Assembly (NCBI GenBank): GCA_025175895.1
Contig: CM046000.1
Coordinates: 96,580,753 to 96,644,752, forward strand
Direction of reading: 5' to 3'
Source: Wurfbainia villosa
Taxonomy: Eukaryota; Streptophyta; Magnoliopsida; Zingiberales; Zingiberaceae
Length of the DNA: 64,000 nucleotides
Both the position numbers and the translations under genes were made by a program. Shown one piece after another: positions 10,171 through 19,822 of the stretch; the stretch's first letter is position 1, and each line of letters opens with the position of its first letter. A model generated the notes under the pieces. That model worked only from the letters and a program-made list of their open reading frames with translations. It was not told where the DNA came from and did no database searches.

Positions 10171-11711
10171 TTATATCCAAAATAGAGTCCAAATCCATAG
10201 GTTTTTAGGAAAAACTCCATTTGAGTTATGGAATGGCTCAATTCCAACAATTCACTACTTTAGGGTCTTTGGATGTAAAACCTATATCTTAAACACCAAA
10301 GATAATTTGGGGAAATTTGAGTCCAAAGCGGATGAGGAAATCCTAGTTGGATACTCATCCACTAGTAGGGGCTATAGAGTATATAACAAAAGGACTCAAA
10401 TAATTGAGGAGTCATCAAATATTCAATTTGATGAAACCTCTACCACTTACCCTAGAAAATCCCCCATTGATGATGATATCAATGACAAAAACCAAGAAAT
10501 TATCCAAAAATTTCAAAACATGACCTTAGGGGGTAATAATCAAGGGGAAGCAAAAGGAGATTCAGATGATGAAAGGAGGATTGAGGATAATCATGATCAA
10601 AATCAATTTAATAGACCTCCTAGAACAATAAGAGTTCATCAAAATCACCCTCTAGATCAAGTTATAGGGGAATTATCTCAAGGTGTTAGAACTAGGTCAT
10701 TCCATAGAACTTCCTCTAGTCATATAGCCCTCATCTCCCAAATTGAGCCCAAAACAATCAATGATGCATTACTTGATCCGGATTGGATCTTAGGAATGCA
10801 AGATGAATTGGCTCAATTTGAAAGGAGTCAAGTATGCGAGTTAGTTCCTAGACCCAATGATAATACCATCATTACTACAAGATGGATCTTTAGGAACAAA
10901 CTAGATGATCAAGTCAATATAACTAGGAATAAGGCAAGGTTAGTTGCAAGGGGCTTCAATCAAATTGAAGGACTTGATTATGATGAAACATATGCCCCGG
11001 TTGCTAGGTTAGAATCCATTAGAATTCTATTAGGATATGCCTTCTACATGGGTTTTAAACTCCATCAAATGGATGTAAAATCGGCATTCCTAAATGGGTT
11101 CATTAAGGAAGAGGTATATGTAGAACAACCTCCCAGGTTTGAAAATATAGATTACCCTAACCATGTATACAAGCTTAGAAAAGCCTTATACGAGTTAAAA
11201 CAACTCCCCGGGCTTGGTATGAAAGATTTTCATCTTTCTTAGTGTCTAAAGGATTTAGAAGGGGTAAAATAGATCCAACTCTCTTTATTAAATCAAAATC
11301 AAAGGATATATTTGTAGCCCAAGTATATGTAGATGACATAATTTTTGGGTCAACCAATGATGAACTCCTTCAAGATTTCATCAAAAATATGGAAAATGAA
11401 TTTCAAATGAGTCTAGTTAGAGAATTAAAATTCTTCTTAAAATTATAAGTCAAACAAACAAATGAAGGAAACTATGTATACCAAACCAAATATGCCAAAG
11501 AAATGATCAAGAAATTTTGTTTGTAAAATGCTAAGGTAATTTCAACTCCTATGGCAACCAATACAAAAATAGATAATGACCATGAAGGAAAATCAATTGA
11601 CCTTAAGCTTTATAGGAGCATGATTGGTAGTCTCTTATACTTAACCACTAGTAGACCCGACACTTTATTTGTGGTAGGTATGTGTGCAAGATACCAATCT
11701 TGTACCAAAGA
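10171..11711 (+). pseudogene. pol: Reverse transcriptase region of element C, truncated
   Basis: Copia RT. Conserved blocks are visible in order: ARLESIRILL, QMDVKSAFLNG (first catalytic Asp, about 11070), YKLRKALYELKQ, then a frameshift near 11205, and YVDDIIFGS (catalytic Y-x-D-D, about 11326-11352). TAA codons follow at 11446 and about 11524, before the STPM...GSLLYLT...RPD block typical of the RT/RNase H connection. Coding sequence stops at 11711, where element A2 is inserted. The RNase H domain is absent. Confidence 0.9.
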
Positions 11712-11814
11712 TGTTGGTGTAATCGGCCCAGGTCACGATTGACCAGGACTCGAGTTTGACTCGAATGATGTTTTGATGTTCGACAAAAATATATGACAAT
11801 GAAATTGTCAAGGT

Positions 11815-12142
11815 AAAGTCCAAGTCATGGGTACTTGGCATGGAAAGTCCAAGTTGAACACTTGCCATTTGGTAAAGTCCAAGTCTTGAGTACTTGGCAT
11901 GAAAAGTCCAAGTGGGACACTTGGCACATGAAAAGTCCAAGCATGGGTCTTGGCAATGTAAAAGTCCAACATGGGTTGGTAAGGGAAAGTCCAAGCTTGA
12001 GTCTTGGCATGAGAAGTCCAAGGGGTTTGATATTGGCTGCGTAAAGTCCAAGCGGGAGTCTTGGCAGCATAAGTCCAATGGTTGGCGGCGTAAAGTCCAA
12101 GCGGAGTCTTGGCGGCGTAAGTCCAATGTGCCTTGGCGGTGT
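11815..12142. repeat. Twelve-unit CCAAG/CTTGG hairpin array in U3
   Basis: Units start AAGTCCAA and vary in length (21-31 bp). The arms vary together: CCAAGT/ACTTGG, CCAAG/CTTGG, CCAAC/GTTGG and CCAA/TTGG, with loops of 3-10 nt. The array lies upstream of the TATA box, so in retroelement RNA it would be part of the 3' U3. Confidence 0.9.
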
Positions 12143-12339
12143 AGACACCGTTAGCATGACATAGCCGATGGAAGCAACTGAAGGCTAACGCGATGGATGA
12201 ACAAGTCATGGATGACTTGGAGGGATCCGAAAGGCATGAGGCCTGATGGAGGTGGCTAGAAGGCTTAGGTCTAGGCTAAGGGTGGTCTAGCAAGTATGGG
12301 GGCATCATACTTGGGCTAAAACCTCATGTTTGAGGTGTG

Positions 12340-12590
12340 CCAGTCGACTGGTGTCATGTGGCAGTCGACTGGACCGAGTCAACTAGGGTTTGACTGCGGG
12401 AAGTGGTCTAGCAGTCGACTGCCAGAGGTGGGCAGTCGACTGATGGCTCGAGCAGTCGACTGATCGTGTGATCAGTCGACTGGTGCTCGGATTTTCGGCC
12501 ACAGAATGGAGTCTCACTCGACCGCTGCGACGAGCAGTCGAGTGATGGCTCATCAGTCGACTGATGCTCATGATCAGTCGACTGATGTCC
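12340..12590. repeat. Cluster of CAGTCGACTG palindromes
   Basis: About nine copies of the decamer or single-base variants (for example CAGTCGAGTG), spaced irregularly by 10-40 bp just upstream of the promoter. Similar clusters lie in the LTRs of families A, B and C. The position suggests transcription-factor or other protein binding; this is inference. Confidence 0.88.
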
Positions 12591-12648
12591 TAGCCGTTGG
12601 ATTTTTCCAGCGTGGATTACATCGACCTTTTCCAGCACAGGTTGAAGC

Positions 12649-12655
12649 TATAAAA
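12649..12655 (+). promoter_or_regulatory. TATA box of A2 5' LTR
   Basis: TATAAAA, followed by GGAGCTC; sister LTRs have the same box in the same place (34571, 40280). Transcription would start some 30 bp downstream. Confidence 0.7.
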
Positions 12656-13140
12656 GGAGCTCGTGATGGAGGAAAAGATAGCGATTTTCTTGAGCGAAAT
12701 TGAAGGGGGAAGTTGGTGCTTTCCAGTCCTTCAAAGCTAGTTCAAGGCAATCAAAGATCAAGCAATCCAAAGCTCTTGTAAAGTGTTTTTCCTTTACTTG
12801 CATTTGTATTTCATTGTATTTGCTTGTATTCATTTGATTATTGTTGTAATCATTATTGTACGAGGTTTCTCCGCCTCCGGATTGTTCCGAGAAGGAGTGT
12901 TTATTAGTGGTTGCATGCGCATCACTAGAGCTCGTAGAGCTCGATCCGTGGAGTAGGAACCGTGCGGTTCTGAACCACGTTATATCCTTGTGTTAGCGTG
13001 TTGTGCATTTCATTATCGTTATTACTTTTCTATTTCCGTTGCGCTAACGAAATTGTAGAAACAAACGAGAGCAAATTCCATCTACGAACGATCAAAAGCT
13101 ATTCACCCCCCCCTCTAGCCGTTACAAAGATCCCAACAAG

Positions 13141-13152
13141 TGGTATCAGAGC
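13141..13152 (+). promoter_or_regulatory. Primer-binding site of A2
   Basis: TGGTATCAGAGC, two bases after the LTR. Confidence 0.93.
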
Positions 13153-13206
13153 TCGGGGCTCTTCTACAGATTAACAACCCGGAGTCAAGAAGCTAGAGGA
13201 AAGAAT

Positions 13207-14790
13207 ATGGATTTCCAAGAAAAATTGGGTGACGACGTCAACATTCCACCTTCCTTCAACCGCGAACATTTCGCGTATTGGAAAGGTAGGATGGAATATT
13301 TTCTAATGACAAATATCGAAAATAGGTTTGCCGTGACTATAGGTTTTGATGCTCCGAGAGGAGAGAACGGCGAAATCCTCAAAATGAAGCGATGGACCGA
13401 GGAGCAACGGGAAAAATTCAAGACAACCGTTAAGGTAACAAAAATGTTAATTAACTTGATACCTAACGACATTTTGTCCAGATTAGGAAGCTATAGGGAT
13501 GCCAAGGAGTTGTGGAACAAGTTGATCAAGTTCCATGACAATCCCGAATCGGTCCAAGAAGACTTGGAAGAGGAGGAGACTGAAGAAGAATCATCATCAT
13601 CCTCACAAGAAAGTGAGGAGTCAACTTCCGGATCGGAAGAGGTGGAGGAAGTGGAAGAAGCATCCACCTCAACGATTGAGGGGGAGGAGAGAACCTCCAT
13701 ACCGGAACATCAAGAAGAAGCTTCGACATCCGGTCAAGATGAAGAAGCCCAAAGTCCAATTCCGGTCTCTACCACCGAACTAGGTAACTCAAGCAATTTG
13801 GTTTTAAGTAAAAAACATATAATTTGCTTTGAGTTTAGGGAAATCGGACACTACAAGAGCAAGTGCCCAAAGAAGGTCAAGAAAGCTCCACCGGCGCCAA
13901 AAGTCAAGGAAACCGGTGCCTCAACACAAAAGAGCAAGGAGCAAGTGATTTGCTTCAAATGCCGACAACCGGGACATTACCGGAGTAAATGCCCGAAGGG
14001 GGAGAAGAAGACTCAAAAGGGAGCTTCACAAGTAGGGGGAGTCTCTAAGGCAAACCCTAAGGTATATCATTTTAATAATGCTCTTTCTAATTCTTATAGT
14101 CAAAAGCATGCTAGAAATAATTTTAGCAATCTTGCTATTTATCAAAAAGAGCATGCTAGAAATAGAGAATATTGCTTAGGAGCTAAGAAGGTCAACCTTA
14201 GGAGTACGGAGAAATTTGGGACTAATGTCCCTAGAAATGTCATTCCTAAGAAAGCAATTAAGAAAATCGAAAACCATTTAGGTATCAATTCCAATAAGGG
14301 TAAACATATGTCTAAGGTAAATGGTAATGCCCAAAAATTTAATAAAAAATCATTTGGGCAATTAGAATTAGAGAACCAAGACTTAAGGTCAAGACTTGAA
14401 AAACTGGTAAAGACCGTAAATAAGCTACAAAATCAATTTCAAGGGTCTAATAGTCAATGTCAAGGGTCAAGATCTCAAAGTCAACACCTAGGACCCAAAA
14501 GACAAAAGTCAACCAAGGGCAAGAAAGGTTTGGGTCACAAACCTAAGCCTAAGGTGACTTATCATTGTGTTCCATTTGACTATGGAACACAAACTAGGTC
14601 TAGGAAGACCAAGGTTGCAAGGGGAGTTACCTCTAGAGTCAACCTAGGTAAGACCACAATGATCAAGGCTAACAAGCCTAGGAGGGTAATTAGGAAGGTA
14701 TCTAGGGATGTTATTCCTAAGGAATACCTAATTAATTCAATGAGCTCAAATAGATTTTGGGTTCCAAAGAGCGTGATTGATTCACATTAA
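13207..14790 (+). CDS. gag: Family A Gag-like protein, 527 aa, open reading frame
   Basis: Gag of a copia retroelement without pol. The start is the first ATG 55 bases after the PBS and gives MDFQEKLG, like MEFQDKLG in the sister copies. Residues about 20-110 hold the gag N-terminal part (FAYWKGRMEYFL ... AKELWNKL). The second half of the usual UBN2 domain is missing and an acidic Ser/Glu tract (about 115-190) stands in its place. Two zinc knuckles follow near residues 206 and 247. The first has Cys2 replaced by Phe (CFEFREIGHYKSKC); the second is complete CCHC. A coiled-coil-like segment (LENQDLRSRLEKL) and a very basic tail end in FWVPKS, the point where protease begins in element C. It would bind and package RNA; expression is unproven. 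Confidence 0.9.
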   Translation: MDFQEKLGDDVNIPPSFNREHFAYWKGRMEYFLMTNIENRFAVTIGFDAPRGENGEILKMKRWTEEQREKFKTTVKVTKMLINLIPNDILSRLGSYRDAKELWNKLIKFHDNPESVQEDLEEEETEEESSSSSQESEESTSGSEEVEEVEEASTSTIEGEERTSIPEHQEEASTSGQDEEAQSPIPVSTTELGNSSNLVLSKKHIICFEFREIGHYKSKCPKKVKKAPPAPKVKETGASTQKSKEQVICFKCRQPGHYRSKCPKGEKKTQKGASQVGGVSKANPKVYHFNNALSNSYSQKHARNNFSNLAIYQKEHARNREYCLGAKKVNLRSTEKFGTNVPRNVIPKKAIKKIENHLGINSNKGKHMSKVNGNAQKFNKKSFGQLELENQDLRSRLEKLVKTVNKLQNQFQGSNSQCQGSRSQSQHLGPKRQKSTKGKKGLGHKPKPKVTYHCVPFDYGTQTRSRKTKVARGVTSRVNLGKTTMIKANKPRRVIRKVSRDVIPKEYLINSMSSNRFWVPKSVIDSH

Positions 14791-15234
14791 ATGGATTAGA
14801 ATGTGTCAACCATGATTGAATGAGTAGTTAACTCAACCATGGTAAAGGTGGCACTTTAGGTTATTTTCAAGGTTATGGTTACCTTGGAAATACATTTGAG
14901 CCTTAATCCTAAAGGATTTTAGGATGTGTCAATATATTTCTTGAAAACATGAAATCAATAAAATTGGCACAATCTAGATTTAGAGGTCATAGTGTGTAAC
15001 TTTGGTTGTTGGCATACTTTAGAAGTTCATGTATCAAGAAAAGTGTGTTTAAGATGTAAAAGTAACATCTAGAGTGATACCCAAGTGCCACACAACTTGG
15101 TGTCTTGTACTTACCATGCTTCATATATTTCACCATGTGTTTGCATGGAAGGAATGTTTAGGATGGATTGCATCTCACAAAACAAGTCTTTTACCTTGAT
15201 TGTGTATTTCAACACTTAGAAAGGGTGAGATGTT
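14791..15234 (+). other. 3' non-coding region of A2 (start only)
   Basis: No coding frame. Up to about 15000 it resembles the stretch after gag in A1, A3 and D (the 'accatggtaaaggtggca' and 'ctaaaggattttaggatgtg' words). Beyond that the resemblance weakens. Confidence 0.6.
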
Positions 15235-16460
15235 AGGATTTGGAAATCATTGGATGTTAATGTTTGCCAAAATGGAATAAAACATTAAAATACATTAACG
15301 AATACATGAATATAAGTGTAACATCAATATGTTCGATATACAAGATTAAACATGATAAAATGGAATAATTTAGATGAAGAAATCGAGATTTCTGAATTTC
15401 AGAATAAGAAATCAGATATCGATCGATGATACGATATCGGTCGATCGATCATAATCAGAGTGCTATACGATGCGTCCGAATCGAGGCCGGGCGCCAGGAC
15501 TCGATCGTTGAACATCGATCGATCGATGGGATACATCGTCGATCGATGGTATCTTATTCACCGAGTGAGGGCATCAATCGAGTGCTCGTGCATCAGTCGA
15601 GTGGGGACAACACCAGGCGACTGATGAGCCACATCAGTCGAGTGATGTTATCAGCATGTACGTCCGCAGAAGGTTCAATGATCGATTCTTTGGCCGAGCA
15701 ATCGACTATCGGCTCGGTAAACCCGATTAATAAACGCGATCGGTCCGACCGATGTCGATCGATCACGATCGCATCGCGATTTTATAACGCCGAACCGCTA
15801 GGGTTCGGCGTCTTCATGCGACGCTCCTTCGGTTTTCCTCTTCTCTCCGATCGCCATCCCTTCTCCGACTAATCCTTCCGCCGTACACCGCCAAGCTTTT
15901 AGGTTTGATAGATAAGCCCCTCTTCTTGCGTTTTTCACTTATTTCAAGCCTTAGTTCACTCGTTCTAGGGTTTTTTTCCCTGTTTCCGATTAGGGTTCCG
16001 ACGTTTGAGTCCTCCAGCGAACTTTTCGGTGACCCCCTCAGCGATATCTGGGCATCCCATCATCACACCTCCAAATGGCACCTAAGTAACACTCTTCTTA
16101 CCCAAAGCCCTAATTTACCTTTCCATTGTAATTTAGTTTTATCTAATCATGTATTGTTGTCCTTGCATGTCATATCATTACATTGCATTCATAATAGGAG
16201 AGCCCGTAGGAATGATCCACCCGAGGGCGAATCACGATTGTACCAACCTATGTTGGTTAGGTACATCGATAGGGACTTTTTCAATCGCTACTGTAGTGAT
16301 ATCATGGGCTTATTTGCATACTATCATCTCATGAAAATTGTCTTATGCACTCATCCTATTAACGATGACCTTCTTAAGGAATTTTATCAGAACCTAAAGA
16401 AGGTAGACGATGGCCCTACCTACACTACTCGTGTTGCAAAACGCGATTTAGAGTTCACTC
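15235..16460 (+). mobile_element. Unassigned insertion with GATCGATC-rich 5' zone
   Basis: From TGTTAGGATTTGG (15233) the sequence is unlike family A. 15405-15780 is dense in CGATCGATC and TCGATCGATGG words with a few CAGTCGAGTG copies, then comes TTTTATAACG (about 15780) and GC-rich, untranslated-leader-like sequence. It may be the start of another retroelement whose LTR or leader lies here. It runs into the possible spliced gene below and is cut at 16460. Confidence 0.4.
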
Positions 16461-16480
16461 CGGCGGAATTCGGCGACCCC
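16075..16480 (+). pseudogene. Possible spliced fragment of a plant transposon-type protein
   Basis: The piece 16199-16460 encodes RARRNDPPEGES... LLKEFYQNLKKVD... LEFTPAEF. The EFYxNL and F-S/T-P context resembles the plant transposon-associated domain often annotated as 'putative plant transposon protein'. This family call is from memory and tentative. An ATG at 16075 (M-A-P-K), a GT donor at 16086 and an AG acceptor at 16196-16197 would give a 112-bp intron and an in-frame MAPKRARRNDPP start. The frame is cut after about 100 codons by the inverted SINE-like pair, so it is not functional as read. The splice model is inference. Confidence 0.45.
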
Positions 16481-16823
16481 TATTGGTCGACGACCGTCGC
16501 CCCTGTTGGCCCGTCGTTACTCTCCTGGTCTTCCCACCCCTAGAAGTGGGTTTTTGCCTTCCCCAGGATTCGAACTCTAGACCTCCAGGCTAAGTACTAA
16601 AGTTTATGAATCCTGGTAACCAAGTGATCACCAGGATTCATAAACTTTAGTACTTAGCCTGGAGGTCTAGAGTTCGAATCCTGGGGAAGGCAAAAACCCA
16701 CTTCCATGGGTGGGAAGTCCAGGTGAGTAACGACGGGCCAACAGGGGCGACGGTCGTCGACCAATAGGGGTCGCCGAATTCCGCCAATAGGGGCCAGGTG
16801 CCAATAGGGGCCCGGTCGTTACA
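16461..16823. repeat. Inverted pair of SINE-like repeats (long hairpin)
   Basis: Two arms of about 160 bp run outward from a centre near 16620-16634 (CTGGTAACCAAGTGATCACC). They match nearly base for base in opposite orientation, from GGCGGAATTCGGCG on the left to its complement ending near 16785. The right arm continues to CGGTCGTTACA (16823). Each arm contains AGTTCGAATCC, a good match to a Pol III B box, in a tRNA-like head that may start TGATCACTTGG. A third copy lies at 19633. Likely a tRNA-derived SINE inserted twice head to head, or a fold-back element. Confidence 0.7.
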
Positions 16824-19632
16824 ATAAAATAAATCAACGGGGTGAGTTCAAAGAACTCTACGGGTATAGTAGATATGCAAAGTAAGGTATAGCTAACAAT
16901 AAAAATATCATGTCAGTACAGTCTCACATAAATAGGGTATGCAAGCAAGAAATACAAAAAGACTATACTTACCTGAATCTCCTACCCTGATATAGGAGCA
17001 TGTGCCTGACTAGAAGTAATAAAGTCCTGACCATATATAAACATGTATCATGTATGCATGACAATCATATGCACATCCAAGGCATCAATAAAAATGCAGC
17101 AAACACAATACAAATGCAATCCGTGCAAAGTGCATGCCGTGCCAATGACATGGTCACCCCTGACGCCAGTCAGCCGCCTCACACGCGATGGTGAAGCCGA
17201 GTGGGTAGGGCTATGACAACTGTGCACTCTGCCATCACTGCTCCTGAGTGACCGAGTGGACAGGATGCTGTCGGAGTACACCTATCCTCCTGCCCCAAAC
17301 AGAGTGGGGGAGCTAAGCTCTCATCTCCCGATGTCATAGACCAGAGGAGGGATCCCTGCCCACTACCATGCTGCCTCATCGCTACCCATGAGCGGACCAG
17401 CGGAGCCTGACAGAGCAACTGCACACACCCTCCTGATGTACCACTAACCCATGAGTGGCAGTGTGTGCAGGCCATGTAACTGGCTGCGGGCTCAACAATA
17501 ATGGAACCCCGTCCAGCTAGCATGCAATCATGCAAAAATGGTGCATGATACTAAAGCATGTAAATCCTACTCAAAATACCTATCCGAATAATATATACAA
17601 TCAATATGTACATATCCATAATCACAATAACTATGATCCAAGTCAAACAGGGAAATATAATCATTTCCTATCACATGCATGTATCTAGTAGGCACCAAAA
17701 GCATACCAGGCATATAAACATGAAAAATTATTGTAAGCTATCCTAACTAGCATATCAACAATGACTATATCTAAAAGATAAGTCAAAATACCCGCCTGAT
17801 AATATATCCGCAAAAGAACCGGATAAATCACGTAGGAGACTCGCTCGTGACCGAAACCTGCATAATGCATAACTATTATTAAGCACAAAATACCATATAC
17901 TGACAAATCGAATACATAATCGATTCCTTCCATAACCAATTAATCCAAAGTAAATCCATCCAATTCAAGTACACCACAAATGATCGAATCGAATCCTACA
18001 TCGACCTCATATCCGATCCACTAGATTGATTTAATTATCCTCTTCAACCTAATCCATCCTCCATACATAATTACAGAACCAATCATAAATATGAATCCAA
18101 CCTAACTCTAGGTGACATACACATGACTCAACCAATCCTTAACTCAAAACACGATCCAACACTTGGATCCCACCACTTGGCACCCACAATCCATTTACAG
18201 CCAACAACACTCGTTACAACCATACATCCCTAAACGGAACCTCATAGCTTCAATTCTCCACCCTGCCACAACCCCTGTAATTCACAGAATCAAAATGGAC
18301 TGAAAGAAAACAATGAAGTCAAGACATATACCAACAATAGGAGCTATGCCGGCGTCACCTCCTTTATCCTCCGTTCATCGACGCCAGACCACTTGCTCCG
18401 GCGACCACCGACAGGGATCGCAGCCTCCACCCCAAATCAGCACGTAGTGGCGACTAGGTTAGCAGCAGGCGTGCGCGGGGAGGAAGGAAGAGGAGCGGCG
18501 ATGGCGCTCCTTGGAAGAGGAGGTCGGCGCCCGTCGTCGGTGGCAGAGGAGGCCGTCGCACGTGGCTGTGGACGGCGAACGCGCAGAAGGTCGTCGGGGC
18601 GACGGAGGATGCTTGCTGCAAGACGGCCAGTGACCTAGTCGTCGCGTGGGGGGGGGGCTCGGGCGAACAGCAGCCACGGCGCGACCTCGGCGTCGACCGG
18701 CGAACTACGGCGACCGCAAGCCTCCGACGCATTTGGGAACGGCGTCCTGGGCACCGATAGGCGAGCATCAGCGCTCGGGGAAGAAGAAGGGCGTCTCACG
18801 GCGGTCCGAGGCGAGGACGGCGAGCCATCTGCCGACGCGCGTCGTCTGGACAACGAGCGCGCAGAGCCGTGATGAAGAGGTCGCCGAAGGGAACCGTCAC
18901 AGAGAGCTAGGAAAAGGTCATGGCGGGGAAAAATAGAAAAAGGAAATAGAAAATAGAAAACCCTATATTAATAACCTAGGTTAAATTTATCCTATTTTTT
19001 AAAGCCTGTTTTCCCTATCCCTGTAATTATCTCGTACGACCTCCGTTTAAATCCAGAAAAATTCCTAAAAGTTCCTAAAAATCTCGAAAATAATCCCTAG
19101 GATTATTTCCCCGAAATTTTGGCCATTTAATTTCGTATTTTAAATTTCAGTATTTTACATTCTCCCCCACTAATATAAATTGTCACACCCCGAAGGAGTC
19201 CCCGCCAGACGAAAATCCGGCAGCATCTCCCCTATACGGGTGACAATCCCAATTTACATACAAGGCCTCCACGGCCGCTATACATCGGTCAACACGACCG
19301 GAATCCAAACACACACGCAGTTATATAATTTGGCATCAGGCCATCTACCAAAATAAATGATAAACAGTCTACCATAAATAGACTTACCCCTTCTGCCATC
19401 TGGGCAGGAATACTCAACAAAATCCAATCAAACCAAAATCCGAATTAGGTCCATAAGGACACCAAAAATCTAAATACAAAATCAATCTCCAAACCTACAC
19501 ATGTCCTCTAACCAAAATATCCAAACCATAAAGCAAATACCCAAATAAAACATTTACGACGAGTGGGGTCCGGCAGCTGCACTCTCCTAACAGCTTCATC
19601 CTGAAATAGATATTAAAAAGGCGCCTTTTTAA
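16824..19632 (-). mobile_element. Ty3/gypsy-like LTR and adjoining internal DNA, minus strand
   Basis: Read on the minus strand, an LTR start TGTAAAATACTG lies at 19159, directly after a polypurine tract (complement of 19160-19171, GTGGGGGAGAA). Sequence to its left is therefore a 3' LTR and to its right internal DNA that begins near TGTCACACCCCGAAGG (19182 on the plus strand). The words around 19040-19130 (complement of CTCGTACGACCTCCGTTTAAA) are familiar from plant Tekay/Del-type gypsy LTRs (from memory). A GC-rich block at 18380-18930 gives long open frames on both strands but no recognisable protein. The left LTR end is not resolved. Confidence 0.55.
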
Positions 19633-19822
19633 TGTAACGACCCGGCCCCTATTGGCGGAATTCGGCGACCCCTATTGGTCGACGACCGTCGCCCCTGTTG
19701 GCCCGTCGTTACTCACCTGGACTTCCCACCCCTGGAAGTGGGTTTTTGCCTTCCCCAGGATTCGAACTCTAGACCTCCAGGCTAAGTACTAAAGTTTATG
19801 AATCCTGGTAACCAAGTGATCA
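19633..19822 (+). repeat. Third SINE-like copy, 190 bp
   Basis: Starts TGTAACGACCCGG and ends AAGTGATCA. It is the same sequence as the left arm of the pair at 16461-16823, with 20 more bases at its start, and the inverse of the right arm. The B-box-like element is on the minus strand. With the right arm at 16632-16823 it frames the gypsy-like segment as an inverted repeat. Confidence 0.75.

Larger units (their letters stand above)
11712..13138 (+). mobile_element. 5' LTR of A2, the clearest example of the LTR layout
   Basis: Starts TGTTGG, ends CCAACA. Order: LTR start with CTCGAGTTTGACTCGA (an imperfect palindrome), a twelve-unit hairpin array (11815-12142), about nine CAGTCGACTG-type palindromes (12340-12590), TATAAAA at 12649-12655, then R/U5 with a GAGGTTTCTCCGCCTC hairpin and the two-tier CGTGG...CCACG hairpin at 12947-12979. 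Confidence 0.93.
11712..15234 (+). mobile_element. Family A element A2, 3'-truncated, inside element C pol
   Basis: 5' LTR 11712-13138, PBS, an open gag, and about 450 bp of 3' non-coding DNA, after which recognisable family A sequence fades. The expected second LTR and right-hand TSD (left flank AAAGA, 11707-11711) are absent, so its 3' half was deleted or replaced, together with the adjacent RNase H part of element C. Confidence 0.85.

Noticed and set aside
12340..12590. CRISPR-like reading of the regularly repeated decamer array
   Set aside because: Repeats are only 10 bp, spacers are irregular and themselves repeated in other LTRs, and the context is a plant retroelement.
16600..16700. 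A functional tRNA gene around the TTCGAATCC box
   Set aside because: The B-box match is good, but no cloverleaf with acceptor stem and anticodon arm can be drawn; a SINE head is more likely.
18393..18936. Arg/Ala/Pro-rich ORFs in a GC-rich block
   Set aside because: Open in several frames on both strands with low complexity and no known motif; lies in gypsy LTR-like DNA.
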